A stretch of 64,000 nt of DNA from an uncultured Bacteroidales bacterium. GTDB taxonomy: Bacteria; Bacteroidota; Bacteroidia; Bacteroidales; P3. The translations under genes and the position numbers were made by a program. The notes beneath the pieces are model-generated. The model was not told the origin of the DNA and did no database searches. It saw only the letters and a list, made by a program, of their open reading frames with translations. This document shows positions 25,955-35,197 of this stretch, piece by piece; positions within the stretch are counted from its first letter, which is position 1; every line of letters begins with the position of its first letter. The stretch covers positions 134,258 through 198,257 of the forward strand of contig CAJTPR010000002.1 of the NCBI GenBank assembly GCA_910578275.1, in the 5' to 3' direction.

Positions 25955-26812
25955 ATGCAGATTGACGAAGAAACGATGATGCGGGACTATATCCGCCTGG
26001 CGATAAGGGAAGACGTGGGTGACGGCGACCACACGACATTGTCTTGCATTCCGGCATCCGCCCGGGGCAAGGCCGTCCTGGTGGCCAAGGAAGCGGGGGT
26101 GATCGCCGGCATGGACGTGGCCCGAATGGTTTATGGCGAAGTGGATCCGCAGGTGAAGTTCACGCCTTTCGTGAAGGACGGCGACGAGGTGAACGTGGGC
26201 GACAAGGTGTTCGAGGTGGAAGGCGCGTCGCGTTCCATCCTGACGGCCGAACGTTTGAGCCTGAACTATATCCAACGCATGAGCGGCATAGCCACCCATA
26301 CGCGCAGCCTCGTGGAACTGATAGGAAAGGAAAGCAAGACCGTATTGCTCGACACACGCAAGACCACGCCCAACAACCGTGTTTTTGAAAAGGCGGCGGT
26401 GAAGGTGGGCGGCGGCAGGAACCACAGGTTCGGCTTGTTCGACATGATCCTCATCAAGGACAACCATATCGATTTTGCCGGCGGTATCGGACAGGCCATC
26501 GATTCGGTGCATGCCTATCTGAAAGAGAAAGGCAAGGACCTGGCCATCGAAATAGAGGTGCGTTCGTTCGACGAACTGGAACAAGTCTTGCGGCACGGCG
26601 GGGTGAACCGCATCATGTTGGACAATTTCCGTCCCGAAGACATCGAAAAGGCGGTGGCCATGATTGCCGGCAAGTACGAGACCGAGGCTTCGGGGGGCAT
26701 AACAAGGGAGACGTTGGCACGTTATGCGGCCACGGGTGTCGATTTCATTTCGGTAGGCGCGTTGACCCATCATATAAATTCGTTGGATTTGAGCCTGAAG
26801 GCGGTCCAGTAA
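25955..26812 (+). CDS. nadC: Nicotinate-nucleotide pyrophosphorylase (quinolinate phosphoribosyltransferase)
   Basis: 285 residues from the ATG at 25955; a frame extension to 25922 lies inside the OmpH-like gene. LAIREDVGDGDHTT, LLDTRKTTPNNRVFEKAAVK, GGGRNHRFGLFDMILIKDNH and EASGGI are the NadC signatures for quinolinate and PRPP binding. It makes nicotinate mononucleotide in de novo NAD synthesis. No nadA or nadB lies in the window. Confidence 0.97.
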   Translation: MQIDEETMMRDYIRLAIREDVGDGDHTTLSCIPASARGKAVLVAKEAGVIAGMDVARMVYGEVDPQVKFTPFVKDGDEVNVGDKVFEVEGASRSILTAERLSLNYIQRMSGIATHTRSLVELIGKESKTVLLDTRKTTPNNRVFEKAAVKVGGGRNHRFGLFDMILIKDNHIDFAGGIGQAIDSVHAYLKEKGKDLAIEIEVRSFDELEQVLRHGGVNRIMLDNFRPEDIEKAVAMIAGKYETEASGGITRETLARYAATGVDFISVGALTHHINSLDLSLKAVQ

Positions 26813-26823
26813 AAAACAGCAAG

Positions 26824-28125
26824 ATGCAAAAGTCAAAGATTGATGTGATTTTGGGAATCCAGTGGGGTGATGAGGGTAAAGGGAAGATCGTGGACGTGCT
26901 GGCTCCCCGCTATGATATTATCGCCCGTTTCCAGGGCGGACCGAATGCCGGTCATACGATCAAGTTCGGTGGCGCCACGCATGTCTTGCATACCATTCCT
27001 TCCGGCATTTTCCATGAGGGGAAGGTGAACGTGATCGGCAACGGCGTGTTGGTGGACGCCTGCATCTTTTGCAGGGAAATCGCCGAATTGCGCCAGGCGG
27101 GCGTCGAACCGCGTCGACGCATGAAAATATCCGACAAGGCGCATTTGATCCTGCCCACGCACCGGATGTTGGACGCCGCGCTCGAGCAGCGCAAGGGAGC
27201 AAGGAAGATAGGTTCGACCGTGAAGGGCATCGGCCCCGCATATACCGACAAGACGGCCCGTTGCGGGCTTCGGATGGGAGACATCTTCAGCACCGACTTC
27301 ACCCGGAAATACCGCGAATTGAAAGAAGAACATCTTTCCCAGCTCGCGCATTACGGATTCGACGCGGAATCCGCCCTGATCGACCAGATGCCTTGGCAGG
27401 AGTATGAGAAGCAATGGCTGGCGGGTATCGAGGAGTTGCGCGGCTTCGAGGTGGTTTCCACCGAATTCTACCTGGACGAAGCCATGCGGCAAGGCAAGAA
27501 GATACTGGCCGAGGGCGCGCAAGGCACCTTGCTCGACGTGGATTTCGGATCCTATCCTTTCGTGACCTCTTCGAGTACCGTCACCGCCGGCGTTTGCGTG
27601 GGACTGGGCGTGCCGCCTTCTGCCATAGGCAAGGTGTACGGCATATTCAAGGCGTATTGCACGAGGGTGGGAAGCGGCCCGTTTCCTACCGAACTGGACG
27701 ACGAGACAGGCGAGACGTTGCGGCGCAACGGACACGAATTCGGGGCTACCACCGGGCGTTCCAGACGTACCGGCTGGTTGGACCTGCCCGCCTTGCGCTA
27801 TACCTTGATGGTGAACGGAATCACCGACTTGGTGATGATGAAAGCCGACGTGATGGACGATTTTCCTGTCTTGAAGGTAGCCGAATCGTACCGGATGGAC
27901 GGGAAGCGGGTGGAAAATTATCCCGATACCGAAACGGCGGAGAATGTGGAGCCCGTCTACGTGGAGATGCCGGGTTGGCAGAGGCCGCTTTCCGGTATCC
28001 GCGACTATGCGGCCTTGCCCGCCGCGTTCAAGGCTTATGTGGAATACATAGGAAAGAACACGGGTTTGGACATCAAGATGATTTCGGTGGGTCCCGACAG
28101 GGAAGAAACGATAATGAATGCGTAG
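26824..28125 (+). CDS. purA: Adenylosuccinate synthetase
   Basis: 433 residues. The N-terminal GTP loop IQWGDEGKGKIVD with catalytic Asp, the IMP-binding GPNAGHT stretch (QGGPNAGHTIKF), KGIGPAYTDKTARCGLR and GATTGRSRRTGWLDLPAL are all present. It condenses IMP and aspartate using GTP. The last 8 bases overlap the next gene's start (ATGCGTAG), so translation is probably coupled. Confidence 0.98.
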   Translation: MQKSKIDVILGIQWGDEGKGKIVDVLAPRYDIIARFQGGPNAGHTIKFGGATHVLHTIPSGIFHEGKVNVIGNGVLVDACIFCREIAELRQAGVEPRRRMKISDKAHLILPTHRMLDAALEQRKGARKIGSTVKGIGPAYTDKTARCGLRMGDIFSTDFTRKYRELKEEHLSQLAHYGFDAESALIDQMPWQEYEKQWLAGIEELRGFEVVSTEFYLDEAMRQGKKILAEGAQGTLLDVDFGSYPFVTSSSTVTAGVCVGLGVPPSAIGKVYGIFKAYCTRVGSGPFPTELDDETGETLRRNGHEFGATTGRSRRTGWLDLPALRYTLMVNGITDLVMMKADVMDDFPVLKVAESYRMDGKRVENYPDTETAENVEPVYVEMPGWQRPLSGIRDYAALPAAFKAYVEYIGKNTGLDIKMISVGPDREETIMNA

Positions 28126-29548
28126 ATACCTCGCCAAGTTTCTTTTGTTCGCCTGTGTCCTTTTCGCGGGAACGGGGCATGTCGCGGCGCAACGCGTCCC
28201 GTGGTCGGACGTGCCCAAGGAGGTAGTGGAAAGCTTTTACCTGGCTCATCCGCGTTCGGAATGGAAAATCGTGCATTGGGAGTTGGCCGACATGGGCTAT
28301 GTTTCGCGCATCAACCTGGAACCGAAGGAAATCAGTTCCCTTTTCCAGGCCAACGGCGAATGGGTGAGTACTCGCCGGGTGGTTCCCGAAAGCCAGTTGC
28401 CCTTGTTCGCGCACGATTTTATCAGCGAGAAATACGCGTTCTACACGCTCAGGTCCTGCACGTATGAGGAAGACCGCTGGCAGGGTCGGCATTATTACGC
28501 CTTGTTGTCGATTTACGGCATAGAGGGATACCTTACCGAGGTCTGCTTCGACTTGAAGGGAAACGTGGTGAGCATCGACGGCGAGGAAATAGAGGACTTG
28601 GACGAGTTCGAGCCGCTTACCGAAGAAGAGGTGTTGCGGTTGCAGCAGAACGAGATGTTTGTCGATGACGAATTGAGGCTTGTGGAGGAAACCCGCCAGC
28701 AGTCGCATGCCGATTCGGTGAAGCAGGAGAAACGGCAACGTAAGATGATCTACAAGCCGCAGACCCGGCGGCAGTTCATTGCGGCCAAGGTTTCGGTGCA
28801 ATCGAAGCGGGCTCGCCAGCAGATGGAAGACGAGAACGATTCCTTGACGGCGGAAAAGCAAGCCGGAGCCGCCGCCAAGCCCGTTGAACCCCGTCAGGAG
28901 ATTGCCGTGGACGCGAGGGAGGCCGAAAGGGAGGCGCCTTCGTCGGTAGCATCTCCGGAATCCGAGGAGAGAGGCGAGGTGGTCGCCGTGAACGGGAAGG
29001 AAAGTAGCGAGGATCCGGTTTCGGAGGCCAAGCCCGTGACACGCATGGAAAACATGGTTTCGGGCATGGAGGGCGGACGGTTGCCGACGACCAGGATGTC
29101 GGTCAAGAACCTGTTCCCGGCTTCGGTGCAAAAGGTTTTCGACCATCGTTTTCCCAAGGCCGAGAACGTGAAGCAGTACCGCGACACGAACGGGGATTAT
29201 CGCGCCATTTTCATGAATTTCGGACAACGCGCCGAGGCGGTGATCCTTGCCGACGGCACTCATACCACTACCGCCTTGTTCTTCGGCAAGAAGGACATTT
29301 CGTATCCCATCATGCAATATATCTTGAATTCTCCGGAAAAGTATCGTTTCGAGACGGGCAAGCGGGTGGTTTACGAATCACGGTACAGGCAGCGGTTTCC
29401 GGCAGAGAAAAAACCGAAAAACTATTACGAGATCGTGGTTTGGATAAAGGACAAGGCCACCAAGGAGAGGAAATATTTCATGCTGACCTTCGACCACAAG
29501 GCCCATTTCGTTTCAAAGGTTCCGTATGATTACAGCAAGTTGCGATAG
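28118..29548 (+). CDS. Exported protein with two PepSY-like regions
   Basis: 476 residues with a signal peptide cleaved after about GHVAA. An N-terminal part (VPKEVVESFYLAHPRSEWKI, then GEWVSTRRVVPESQLP) and a C-terminal part (FPASVQKVFDHRFPKAENVK, then DYRAIFMNFGQ) both resemble the PepSY-like/BLIP-like fold of Bacteroidota periplasmic proteins. Between them (about residues 165-320) is a charged Lys/Glu/Ala-rich linker. Function unknown; proteins of this type are thought to bind or inhibit partners in the periplasm. Starts inside the end of purA. Confidence 0.7.
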   Translation: MRRYLAKFLLFACVLFAGTGHVAAQRVPWSDVPKEVVESFYLAHPRSEWKIVHWELADMGYVSRINLEPKEISSLFQANGEWVSTRRVVPESQLPLFAHDFISEKYAFYTLRSCTYEEDRWQGRHYYALLSIYGIEGYLTEVCFDLKGNVVSIDGEEIEDLDEFEPLTEEEVLRLQQNEMFVDDELRLVEETRQQSHADSVKQEKRQRKMIYKPQTRRQFIAAKVSVQSKRARQQMEDENDSLTAEKQAGAAAKPVEPRQEIAVDAREAEREAPSSVASPESEERGEVVAVNGKESSEDPVSEAKPVTRMENMVSGMEGGRLPTTRMSVKNLFPASVQKVFDHRFPKAENVKQYRDTNGDYRAIFMNFGQRAEAVILADGTHTTTALFFGKKDISYPIMQYILNSPEKYRFETGKRVVYESRYRQRFPAEKKPKNYYEIVVWIKDKATKERKYFMLTFDHKAHFVSKVPYDYSKLR

Positions 29549-31067
29549 GAAAACGTCCGCAAGGGGCCGGCTTTTCCGTGCGGCCTGGGTGGCGGGACTT
29601 TTCCTGCCCGTTTTCCACGCGGTCTTCGCCCAGTCGTTTACGGGGGATTCCATCGTCAGTTTGCCCGCCCGCCCCGGCGTCTACCGTCTGGTGGGGCATG
29701 TGAAGATAGAACACGGCGGGAACCGCATCTTCAGCGACTATGCCGACTATGACCAGAGAACGGGTTCCTGCCAGGCCTACGACAATTTGCGCATCCATAC
29801 TTCGGATAACGTCTACATCACGGGCGAAGTGCTGGATTACGACGGAGCCACCGGTTCGTACGTGGTGGACCGCAACGTGGTGATGAAGGACGGCCGGATG
29901 ACCATGGAAACGCCCTCCTTGCTTTACGAGGGTCGTCAAAACAGGGCTTATTACAAGAACGGGGGACGTATGGTTTCGGGCGAGACGGAACTGACGTCGT
30001 TGCGGGGTTATTACGACGGCCGCACGGAAATGTTCCATTGTTTCGACAGCGTGGTGATCGTGAATCCGGACTACACGATATGGACCGATTCGTTGCATTA
30101 CGGGAAAAACGGCCTTACCCGGTTCAGGGGGCATACCGACATCGAGACGTCCGACTATTTCATGTACGGAGGCCGGGGATGGTTCAACCAGGATGAGAAC
30201 AAGGTGAGCCTGCAAAAGGACGCCTACGTGAAGACGAAGACTTCGCAAACCCTCTATGGCGACAGCATCTATTACGATTTGGCGCGGAAGGGCGGCAAGG
30301 TCTTCGGGAACGTTTACATTCTCGACACGTTGCGTGACTGCCACCTCAAAGGAGATTATGCCGAGAACGACGAAGTGGCGGGTTATGCGATGATTACCGA
30401 AAGTCCGCGCGGGGTGATGGTGGAGAACGGGGATTCGTTGTTCGTGGCGGGCGACACGATGGTGATGACCTACGACACGGCACGCCATGTGAAGGGGTTG
30501 TTCGTGTATCACGACGTCCGTTTTTTCAGGGAAGGCATCCAGGGAAAATGCGATTCGCTCGCTTATTGTCATGCCGACACCTTGATGCGGCTTTTCCACG
30601 AACCGAGGGTGTGGCTGCAAGGCTATCAGATAGACGGCGACACGATAAAGGTTTGGTTCTCGGACAACAAGCCGGAAAAGGTGCTGATACAGGAGAACGC
30701 TTTCGTCACCACGCCTGTTTCCGAACCGCAGGCTTACTACAATCAGGTGAAAGGCAGGCGGATATGGGGTTATTTCAACGACAGTTCGCAATTCAGGTTG
30801 GCACACGTCATCGGCGCGGCGCAATCGATTTACTATGTATTGGGTGAAAATCCGGGGGAATTGCTCGGCGTGAACAAGACGGAGAGCCAAAGCCTGAAGA
30901 TGTATTTCAAAGACAATGAGGTGCAAGGGGTGACGGTGGTCAAGCCGTCGCGTACGGCGCTTTATCCGGCAGGCGACTTGACGACGCGCGAGCGGACATT
31001 GCGCGGTTTTCATTGGAAGCCCGAGTCCTGGCCGCGTTCCAAATTCGACATTTACCCGGTTTGGTAG
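29526..31067 (+). CDS. OstA-like (LptA/LptD N-terminal-like) periplasmic protein
   Basis: 513 residues, with a signal peptide ending near HAVFAQ. The body is a series of beta-strand repeats of the OstA/LptA jelly-roll type (VYRLVGHVKIEHGGNRIFSD, YITGEVLDYDGATGSY, LKGDYAENDEVAGYAMI). It lacks a large C-terminal barrel, so it is not LptD; proteins of this kind are annotated OstA-like in Bacteroidota and are presumed to carry lipopolysaccharide across the periplasm. The start overlaps the preceding gene by 23 bases. Confidence 0.82.
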   Translation: MITASCDRKTSARGRLFRAAWVAGLFLPVFHAVFAQSFTGDSIVSLPARPGVYRLVGHVKIEHGGNRIFSDYADYDQRTGSCQAYDNLRIHTSDNVYITGEVLDYDGATGSYVVDRNVVMKDGRMTMETPSLLYEGRQNRAYYKNGGRMVSGETELTSLRGYYDGRTEMFHCFDSVVIVNPDYTIWTDSLHYGKNGLTRFRGHTDIETSDYFMYGGRGWFNQDENKVSLQKDAYVKTKTSQTLYGDSIYYDLARKGGKVFGNVYILDTLRDCHLKGDYAENDEVAGYAMITESPRGVMVENGDSLFVAGDTMVMTYDTARHVKGLFVYHDVRFFREGIQGKCDSLAYCHADTLMRLFHEPRVWLQGYQIDGDTIKVWFSDNKPEKVLIQENAFVTTPVSEPQAYYNQVKGRRIWGYFNDSSQFRLAHVIGAAQSIYYVLGENPGELLGVNKTESQSLKMYFKDNEVQGVTVVKPSRTALYPAGDLTTRERTLRGFHWKPESWPRSKFDIYPVW

Positions 31068-31078
31068 CGGTTTTTTAT

Positions 31079-31086
31079 TACCTTTG
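31079..31086 (+). promoter_or_regulatory. Possible internal promoter before pssA
   Basis: TACCTTTG (exact TAnnTTTG) lies just 6 bases before the pssA ATG, implying an almost leaderless message. The nearest TTG (31061-31063) is only 15 bases away, shorter than usual. Confidence 0.35.
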
Positions 31087-31092
31087 CCGGTC

Positions 31093-31791
31093 ATGCTCGT
31101 CAAGAAGATTCCCAATATTCTTACCCTCTGCAACTTGCTGTGCGGATGCATGTCGATGACGTATGCGTTCGGCGGTCATTTGCGCGTGGCTTCCTGTTTC
31201 ATCTTCTTGGCGGCGGTCTTCGACTTCCTGGACGGTCTGGTTGCCCGGTGGCTGGATGCAAGAAGCCCGATCGGGGGCCAATTGGATTCGCTTTCCGATG
31301 TGGTGAGTTTCGGGGTGGCTCCTTCCGTATTGGCCTACCTGATGTTGTCTTCGCAGCCCTCATGGGGACATTATTGGGCTTGTACGGCATTTGTCATGGC
31401 GGCCGCTTCGGCCTACCGCCTGGCCAGGTTCAACATTTGTCACGACGAAGATTCATTCAGGGGCATGCCTGTGCCGGCGAACGGGATCTTTTGGGCTTCT
31501 CTCGCCTTTCATGCGGGCAATGCCGGCGTCTTTCTCAAGGGAGGATACCTGTTGGCCTTGGTGGCGGTCATGTCTTTCTTGCTGGTTTGCAATTACCGTA
31601 TGTTCTCGTTCAAGATAAGAAACCGTTCCTGGCAGGCGCAAAAGGTGGTTTATGTCTTTTCGGGCACGGCGATCGTGCTTTTCGCGTTGTTCGGCTTCCT
31701 GGGTCTGGCGGGCACGGTCATATTGTACCCGTTCTTCTCGTGGGTGCATTTCCAAATGGAGTCGCGCGAAACCAGAAAAAACATATCATAG
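31093..31791 (+). CDS. pssA: CDP-diacylglycerol-serine O-phosphatidyltransferase
   Basis: 232 residues from the ATG at 31093. The CDP-alcohol phosphatidyltransferase motif is complete: Asp47, Gly48, Ala51, Arg52, Gly61, Asp65 and Asp69 (FDFLDGLVARWLDAR, then IGGQLDSLSDVV). Six or seven membrane segments follow. It makes phosphatidylserine, precursor of phosphatidylethanolamine. The matching decarboxylase is not in the window. Confidence 0.95.
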   Translation: MLVKKIPNILTLCNLLCGCMSMTYAFGGHLRVASCFIFLAAVFDFLDGLVARWLDARSPIGGQLDSLSDVVSFGVAPSVLAYLMLSSQPSWGHYWACTAFVMAAASAYRLARFNICHDEDSFRGMPVPANGIFWASLAFHAGNAGVFLKGGYLLALVAVMSFLLVCNYRMFSFKIRNRSWQAQKVVYVFSGTAIVLFALFGFLGLAGTVILYPFFSWVHFQMESRETRKNIS

Positions 31792-31792
31792 C

Positions 31793-32044
31793 ATGAAATA
31801 CAAGGCAGAAGTAAACGTGATGCCGCTCAAGGCATTGCTCGATCCTCAAGGCAAGGCCGTGGAAGCCCGCTTGCACGACATGGGCGTGAAGGCGGCGGGA
31901 GCGGTCCGCGTCGGAAAACACATTACCCTCGAAGTGGAGGCGTCCGATGAGAAACAGGCGGCCATGACGGTGGAAAAAGCCTGCAAGGAACTGTTGCATA
32001 ATCCTATCATGGAAAGCTACGAGTACAAGCTGGAAAAGGCATAA
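31793..32044 (+). CDS. purS: Phosphoribosylformylglycinamidine synthase subunit PurS
   Basis: 83 residues from the ATG at 31793, one base after the pssA stop. The sequence MKYKAEVNVMPLKALLDPQG, then VGKHITLEVEA and the C-terminal NPIMESYEYKLEKA, matches the small PurS fold that bridges PurL and PurQ in purine synthesis. No purL or purQ is adjacent here, which is unusual. A longer frame opening inside pssA is rejected. Confidence 0.9.
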   Translation: MKYKAEVNVMPLKALLDPQGKAVEARLHDMGVKAAGAVRVGKHITLEVEASDEKQAAMTVEKACKELLHNPIMESYEYKLEKA

Positions 32045-32088
32045 CCGGCGGAAAAAAACAAGAAGAAATCAAAAAACAAACAAATAAA

Positions 32089-34140
32089 ATGAAAAGATTA
32101 TTGTTTGCAGCATGGGGGTTCCTCCTTTTCGTTTCGGGTGGTCTCGCCCAGGAGAATCCCGTGAAATGGGCATGTTCCGTAAATTATCTGGACGGCAACC
32201 AGGCCGAATTGGTGATGAAGGCCACCGTAGAGGGCGGATACCATCTTTATTCGCAGTTCATGGAAGACGGCGGCCCCATTCCTACCACGTTCAATTTTCC
32301 CGAATCGGGAGACTTCAAGAAAAACGGCAAGGTTTCCGAAAGCCCCAAGCCTATCGAGGAAACCGACGAGACTTTCGGCACGCTGGTGCGTTTTTTCGCC
32401 AAGAACGCCGAATTCAGGCAAAGGATAACCATCCGTTCGGCCGTTGACTTCGAGATAGCCGCCACGGTGGACTATCAGGTTTGCGACGACGAGACATGTA
32501 TTCCTTTCTCCGACATCGATCTCAGGTTCAAGGTGAAAGGCGTCGCTCCGGTGGCGGCCGCGGAACAACCCGGAACCAAGGAAGATGCCGTCGGAGTCGA
32601 AGCCGGTTCCCAGGATGCGGCGCAAGAGGTCTCCGATCGGAAGGCGGAACCCGAAGCCGTGCTCGTTGCCGAGGAACCCGCGTCCGAAGAATCCTTGGCA
32701 GGTTTCTTCCTTTTGGCGATCCTGGCCGGTCTGGCCGCGGTGTTCACCCCTTGCGTGTTCCCGATGATTCCCATGACGGTCTCGTTCTTCATGGATACGG
32801 ATGACGGCTCTTCCCGCAAGGCGGGCATTATCAAGGGAGCCATCTTTACGTTGTCCATTACGTTGATATATACCTTGATAGGTGGTATCGTGGCCATTAC
32901 CAAGAGTGCCGACTTCGCCAACGTGCTCAGCACGCATTGGATTCCCAACCTCATTTTCTTCCTGCTTTTCCTCTTGTTCGCCTTTTCTTTCTTCGGAATG
33001 TTCGAAATCACGCTGCCTTCGGGCCTGTCGAACAAGCTGGACGCCAAGGCCGACAACGGCGGTTATATTTCCGCTTTCTTCATGGCGGCGGTACTGGCTA
33101 TCGTTTCTTTCTCCTGCACGGGTCCTTTCGTGGCCACCTTGCTGGTCGAGGCGGCGATGGGCACCTCGGTGCTGAAGCCTTTGTTGGGCATGTTCTTCTT
33201 CGGTCTGGCGATGGGCTTGCCTTTCTTCGTACTTTCGCTCTTCCCCTCCTTGCTTGCCAAGATGCCCAAATCCGGCGGCTGGCTCAATTCGGTCAAGGTG
33301 GTGTTCGCTTTCATCTTGCTGGCTTTCGGCATGAAGTTCCTTTTGAACATCGACCAGGTATATGAGTTGCACATCTTTACCCGCGAGGTCTATTTGGCTA
33401 TCTGGATCGTGAACTTCACGTTGATGGGGCTCTACTTGTTGGGCAAGATCAAGTTCTCGCACGATTCGGACGTGCCGCATGTGGGCGTGTTCCGTCTGTT
33501 GCTGGTCATGGTCACCTTCACGTTCGTCCTTTACTTGGTTCCGGGCATGTTCGGTGCTCCGTTGAAGATGATTTCCAGCCTGGTTCCGCCGCTCACCACC
33601 CAGCAGTTCAATCTCGATCGTCCCGCCGCGGCCAACACCGTGGCCATGCCCGGCGCCGTGCAGGAACTTTGCGACACGCCCAAGTATGCCGACAGGTTGC
33701 ATCTGCCTTTCAACTTGCAGGGATATTTCGATTACGAGGAAGGTCTGGCCTGCGCCAGGGAACAGGGCAAGCCCGTCTTCATCGATTTCAAGGGGCATGC
33801 CTGTGCCAATTGCAAGAAGATGGAAAACGACGTATGGTCTGATGCCCGTGTCCAGGAGTTGTTGAAGAAATACGTGATCGTGGCCATGTATTGCGATGAC
33901 AAGACCGAACTTCCCCAGGCCGAATGGGTGACTTCTTCCATCGACGGCAAGGTGAAGAAGACGATGGGCAAGCGCAATGCCGATTTCCAGGTGACGCGCT
34001 TCAAGACAAACACGCTTCCTTACTATCACCTGCTGGATGCCGACGGCAATCCGATCGTTGAAAAGGGTTACGGCTACGACGGCGACGTGGATGCCTTTAT
34101 CGCCTATCTGCAAGCGGGTCTGGACGCGTTCCGCAAGTAA
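32089..34140 (+). CDS. DsbD-like thiol:disulfide interchange protein
   Basis: 683 residues with three parts. A signal peptide (to about GGLAQ) precedes an N-terminal immunoglobulin-like domain with the redox pair in QVCDDETCIPF. An eight-helix CcdA-like membrane domain carries the cysteines of FTPCVFPMIPMTVSF and SFSCTGPFVATL. The C-terminal thioredoxin domain has HACANCKKMENDV. The chain passes electrons from cytoplasmic thioredoxin to periplasmic acceptors, and could supply the exported CxxC proteins near 58-61 kb. A named dsbD is avoided because Bacteroidota orthologues vary. Confidence 0.93.
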   Translation: MKRLLFAAWGFLLFVSGGLAQENPVKWACSVNYLDGNQAELVMKATVEGGYHLYSQFMEDGGPIPTTFNFPESGDFKKNGKVSESPKPIEETDETFGTLVRFFAKNAEFRQRITIRSAVDFEIAATVDYQVCDDETCIPFSDIDLRFKVKGVAPVAAAEQPGTKEDAVGVEAGSQDAAQEVSDRKAEPEAVLVAEEPASEESLAGFFLLAILAGLAAVFTPCVFPMIPMTVSFFMDTDDGSSRKAGIIKGAIFTLSITLIYTLIGGIVAITKSADFANVLSTHWIPNLIFFLLFLLFAFSFFGMFEITLPSGLSNKLDAKADNGGYISAFFMAAVLAIVSFSCTGPFVATLLVEAAMGTSVLKPLLGMFFFGLAMGLPFFVLSLFPSLLAKMPKSGGWLNSVKVVFAFILLAFGMKFLLNIDQVYELHIFTREVYLAIWIVNFTLMGLYLLGKIKFSHDSDVPHVGVFRLLLVMVTFTFVLYLVPGMFGAPLKMISSLVPPLTTQQFNLDRPAAANTVAMPGAVQELCDTPKYADRLHLPFNLQGYFDYEEGLACAREQGKPVFIDFKGHACANCKKMENDVWSDARVQELLKKYVIVAMYCDDKTELPQAEWVTSSIDGKVKKTMGKRNADFQVTRFKTNTLPYYHLLDADGNPIVEKGYGYDGDVDAFIAYLQAGLDAFRK

Positions 34141-34155
34141 ATAGATTTCAAGATC

Positions 34156-35196
34156 ATGTTTTTCGAATCCGATGGCGTGCCTGTCATGTCATCGGATTCT
34201 GAATTATCAGCAGGTATGGAAGAGCCGATAGATGTCGTCATAACGTGGGTGGATGGTGACGACCCCGTTATCCGGAAAAAAAGGTTCCGGTATTTGGAAA
34301 ACACCGAACTGGAAAAATTCGACGATACGGCCGGGGAAACCCGGTACAGGTCGGTAGGGGAGATAAAGTATTGCGTGGGAGCCATTCTCCGGTTTGCGCC
34401 TTTCGTGCGGCAGATCTTCATCATCACCGACAACCAGGATCCTCACCTGGAGGAGTTTCTGGCAAAGAATTTCCCTGACAACGCGATTCCCGTCAAGATC
34501 GTAGACCACAAGGTCGTTTTCCGCGGATATGAGCATTTGTTGCCTACGTTCAACGCGGTTTCCATCGAGTCGATGATGTTCCGTATTCCGGGATTGAGCG
34601 AACGTTTCGTGTTCTTGAATGACGATTTCTTCATCATCGCGCCCGTAAAGCCCGAGGATTGGTTTCAGAACGGCCGTCCCGTGATTTACGGTTGTTGGCG
34701 CAACACGCTGGTGGAGAAGTTCCGCTTGCTGGTCCATGGCACGAAAGACGGCCGGAAGGTCCCGTTGTTCAAGCGATACATGTTGAACGCGCTGCCCTAT
34801 GTGGGCGGCAGGACGTGGTGGAGGTTCTGGCGCACCCTCCATGTGCCGTTGGCATTGCTCAAGAGCGAGATGGAAGACTTTTACGACAAGCATCCGGGTT
34901 TGCTGGAACGCAATGCCTCGTACAGGTTTCGCGATTACAGGCAATTCAACCCGCAGACGCTTTTCCATAACAAGGAGGCGCAGCGGAAAAATCCCGCGCT
35001 CAGGGAGAGAACGGAGTATCAATTGTACCTGCAGCCTTGGCCCAAGCATCCGGAACGCGTGCGTGAAAGAATCGAGGCGGAAACGGCACATCCCCGGTTT
35101 ACTTGGTGCTGTTTCAATTCCTTGGACCTGATGCCTTCCCAAGACAGGGATTTCTTTCTGGATTGGCTGGCACGCAGGATCGGAATCGAGGTATAG
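34156..35196 (+). CDS. Stealth-family sugar-phosphate (capsule) phosphotransferase
   Basis: 346 residues. EPIDVVITWVDGDDPV is the conserved Stealth region 1, followed by RYRSVGEIKYCVGAILRFAP, IFIITDNQDP and FVFLNDDFFII, all typical of Stealth regions 2-3. Such proteins transfer sugar-1-phosphate to make phosphodiester-linked surface glycans. Three in-frame starts are possible (34156, 34186, 34216); the core begins at the third. It sits between dsbD-like and mutY without other glycan genes, so the product is unknown. Confidence 0.88.
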   Translation: MFFESDGVPVMSSDSELSAGMEEPIDVVITWVDGDDPVIRKKRFRYLENTELEKFDDTAGETRYRSVGEIKYCVGAILRFAPFVRQIFIITDNQDPHLEEFLAKNFPDNAIPVKIVDHKVVFRGYEHLLPTFNAVSIESMMFRIPGLSERFVFLNDDFFIIAPVKPEDWFQNGRPVIYGCWRNTLVEKFRLLVHGTKDGRKVPLFKRYMLNALPYVGGRTWWRFWRTLHVPLALLKSEMEDFYDKHPGLLERNASYRFRDYRQFNPQTLFHNKEAQRKNPALRERTEYQLYLQPWPKHPERVRERIEAETAHPRFTWCCFNSLDLMPSQDRDFFLDWLARRIGIEV

Positions 35197-35197
35197 C

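Noticed and set aside
31652..31792. N-terminal extension of PurS
   Set aside because: The extension is an out-of-frame reading of pssA; the family start is at 31793.
32098..34113. 671-residue antisense frame across the DsbD-like gene
   Set aside because: Charged low-complexity translation mirrors membrane-protein codons.
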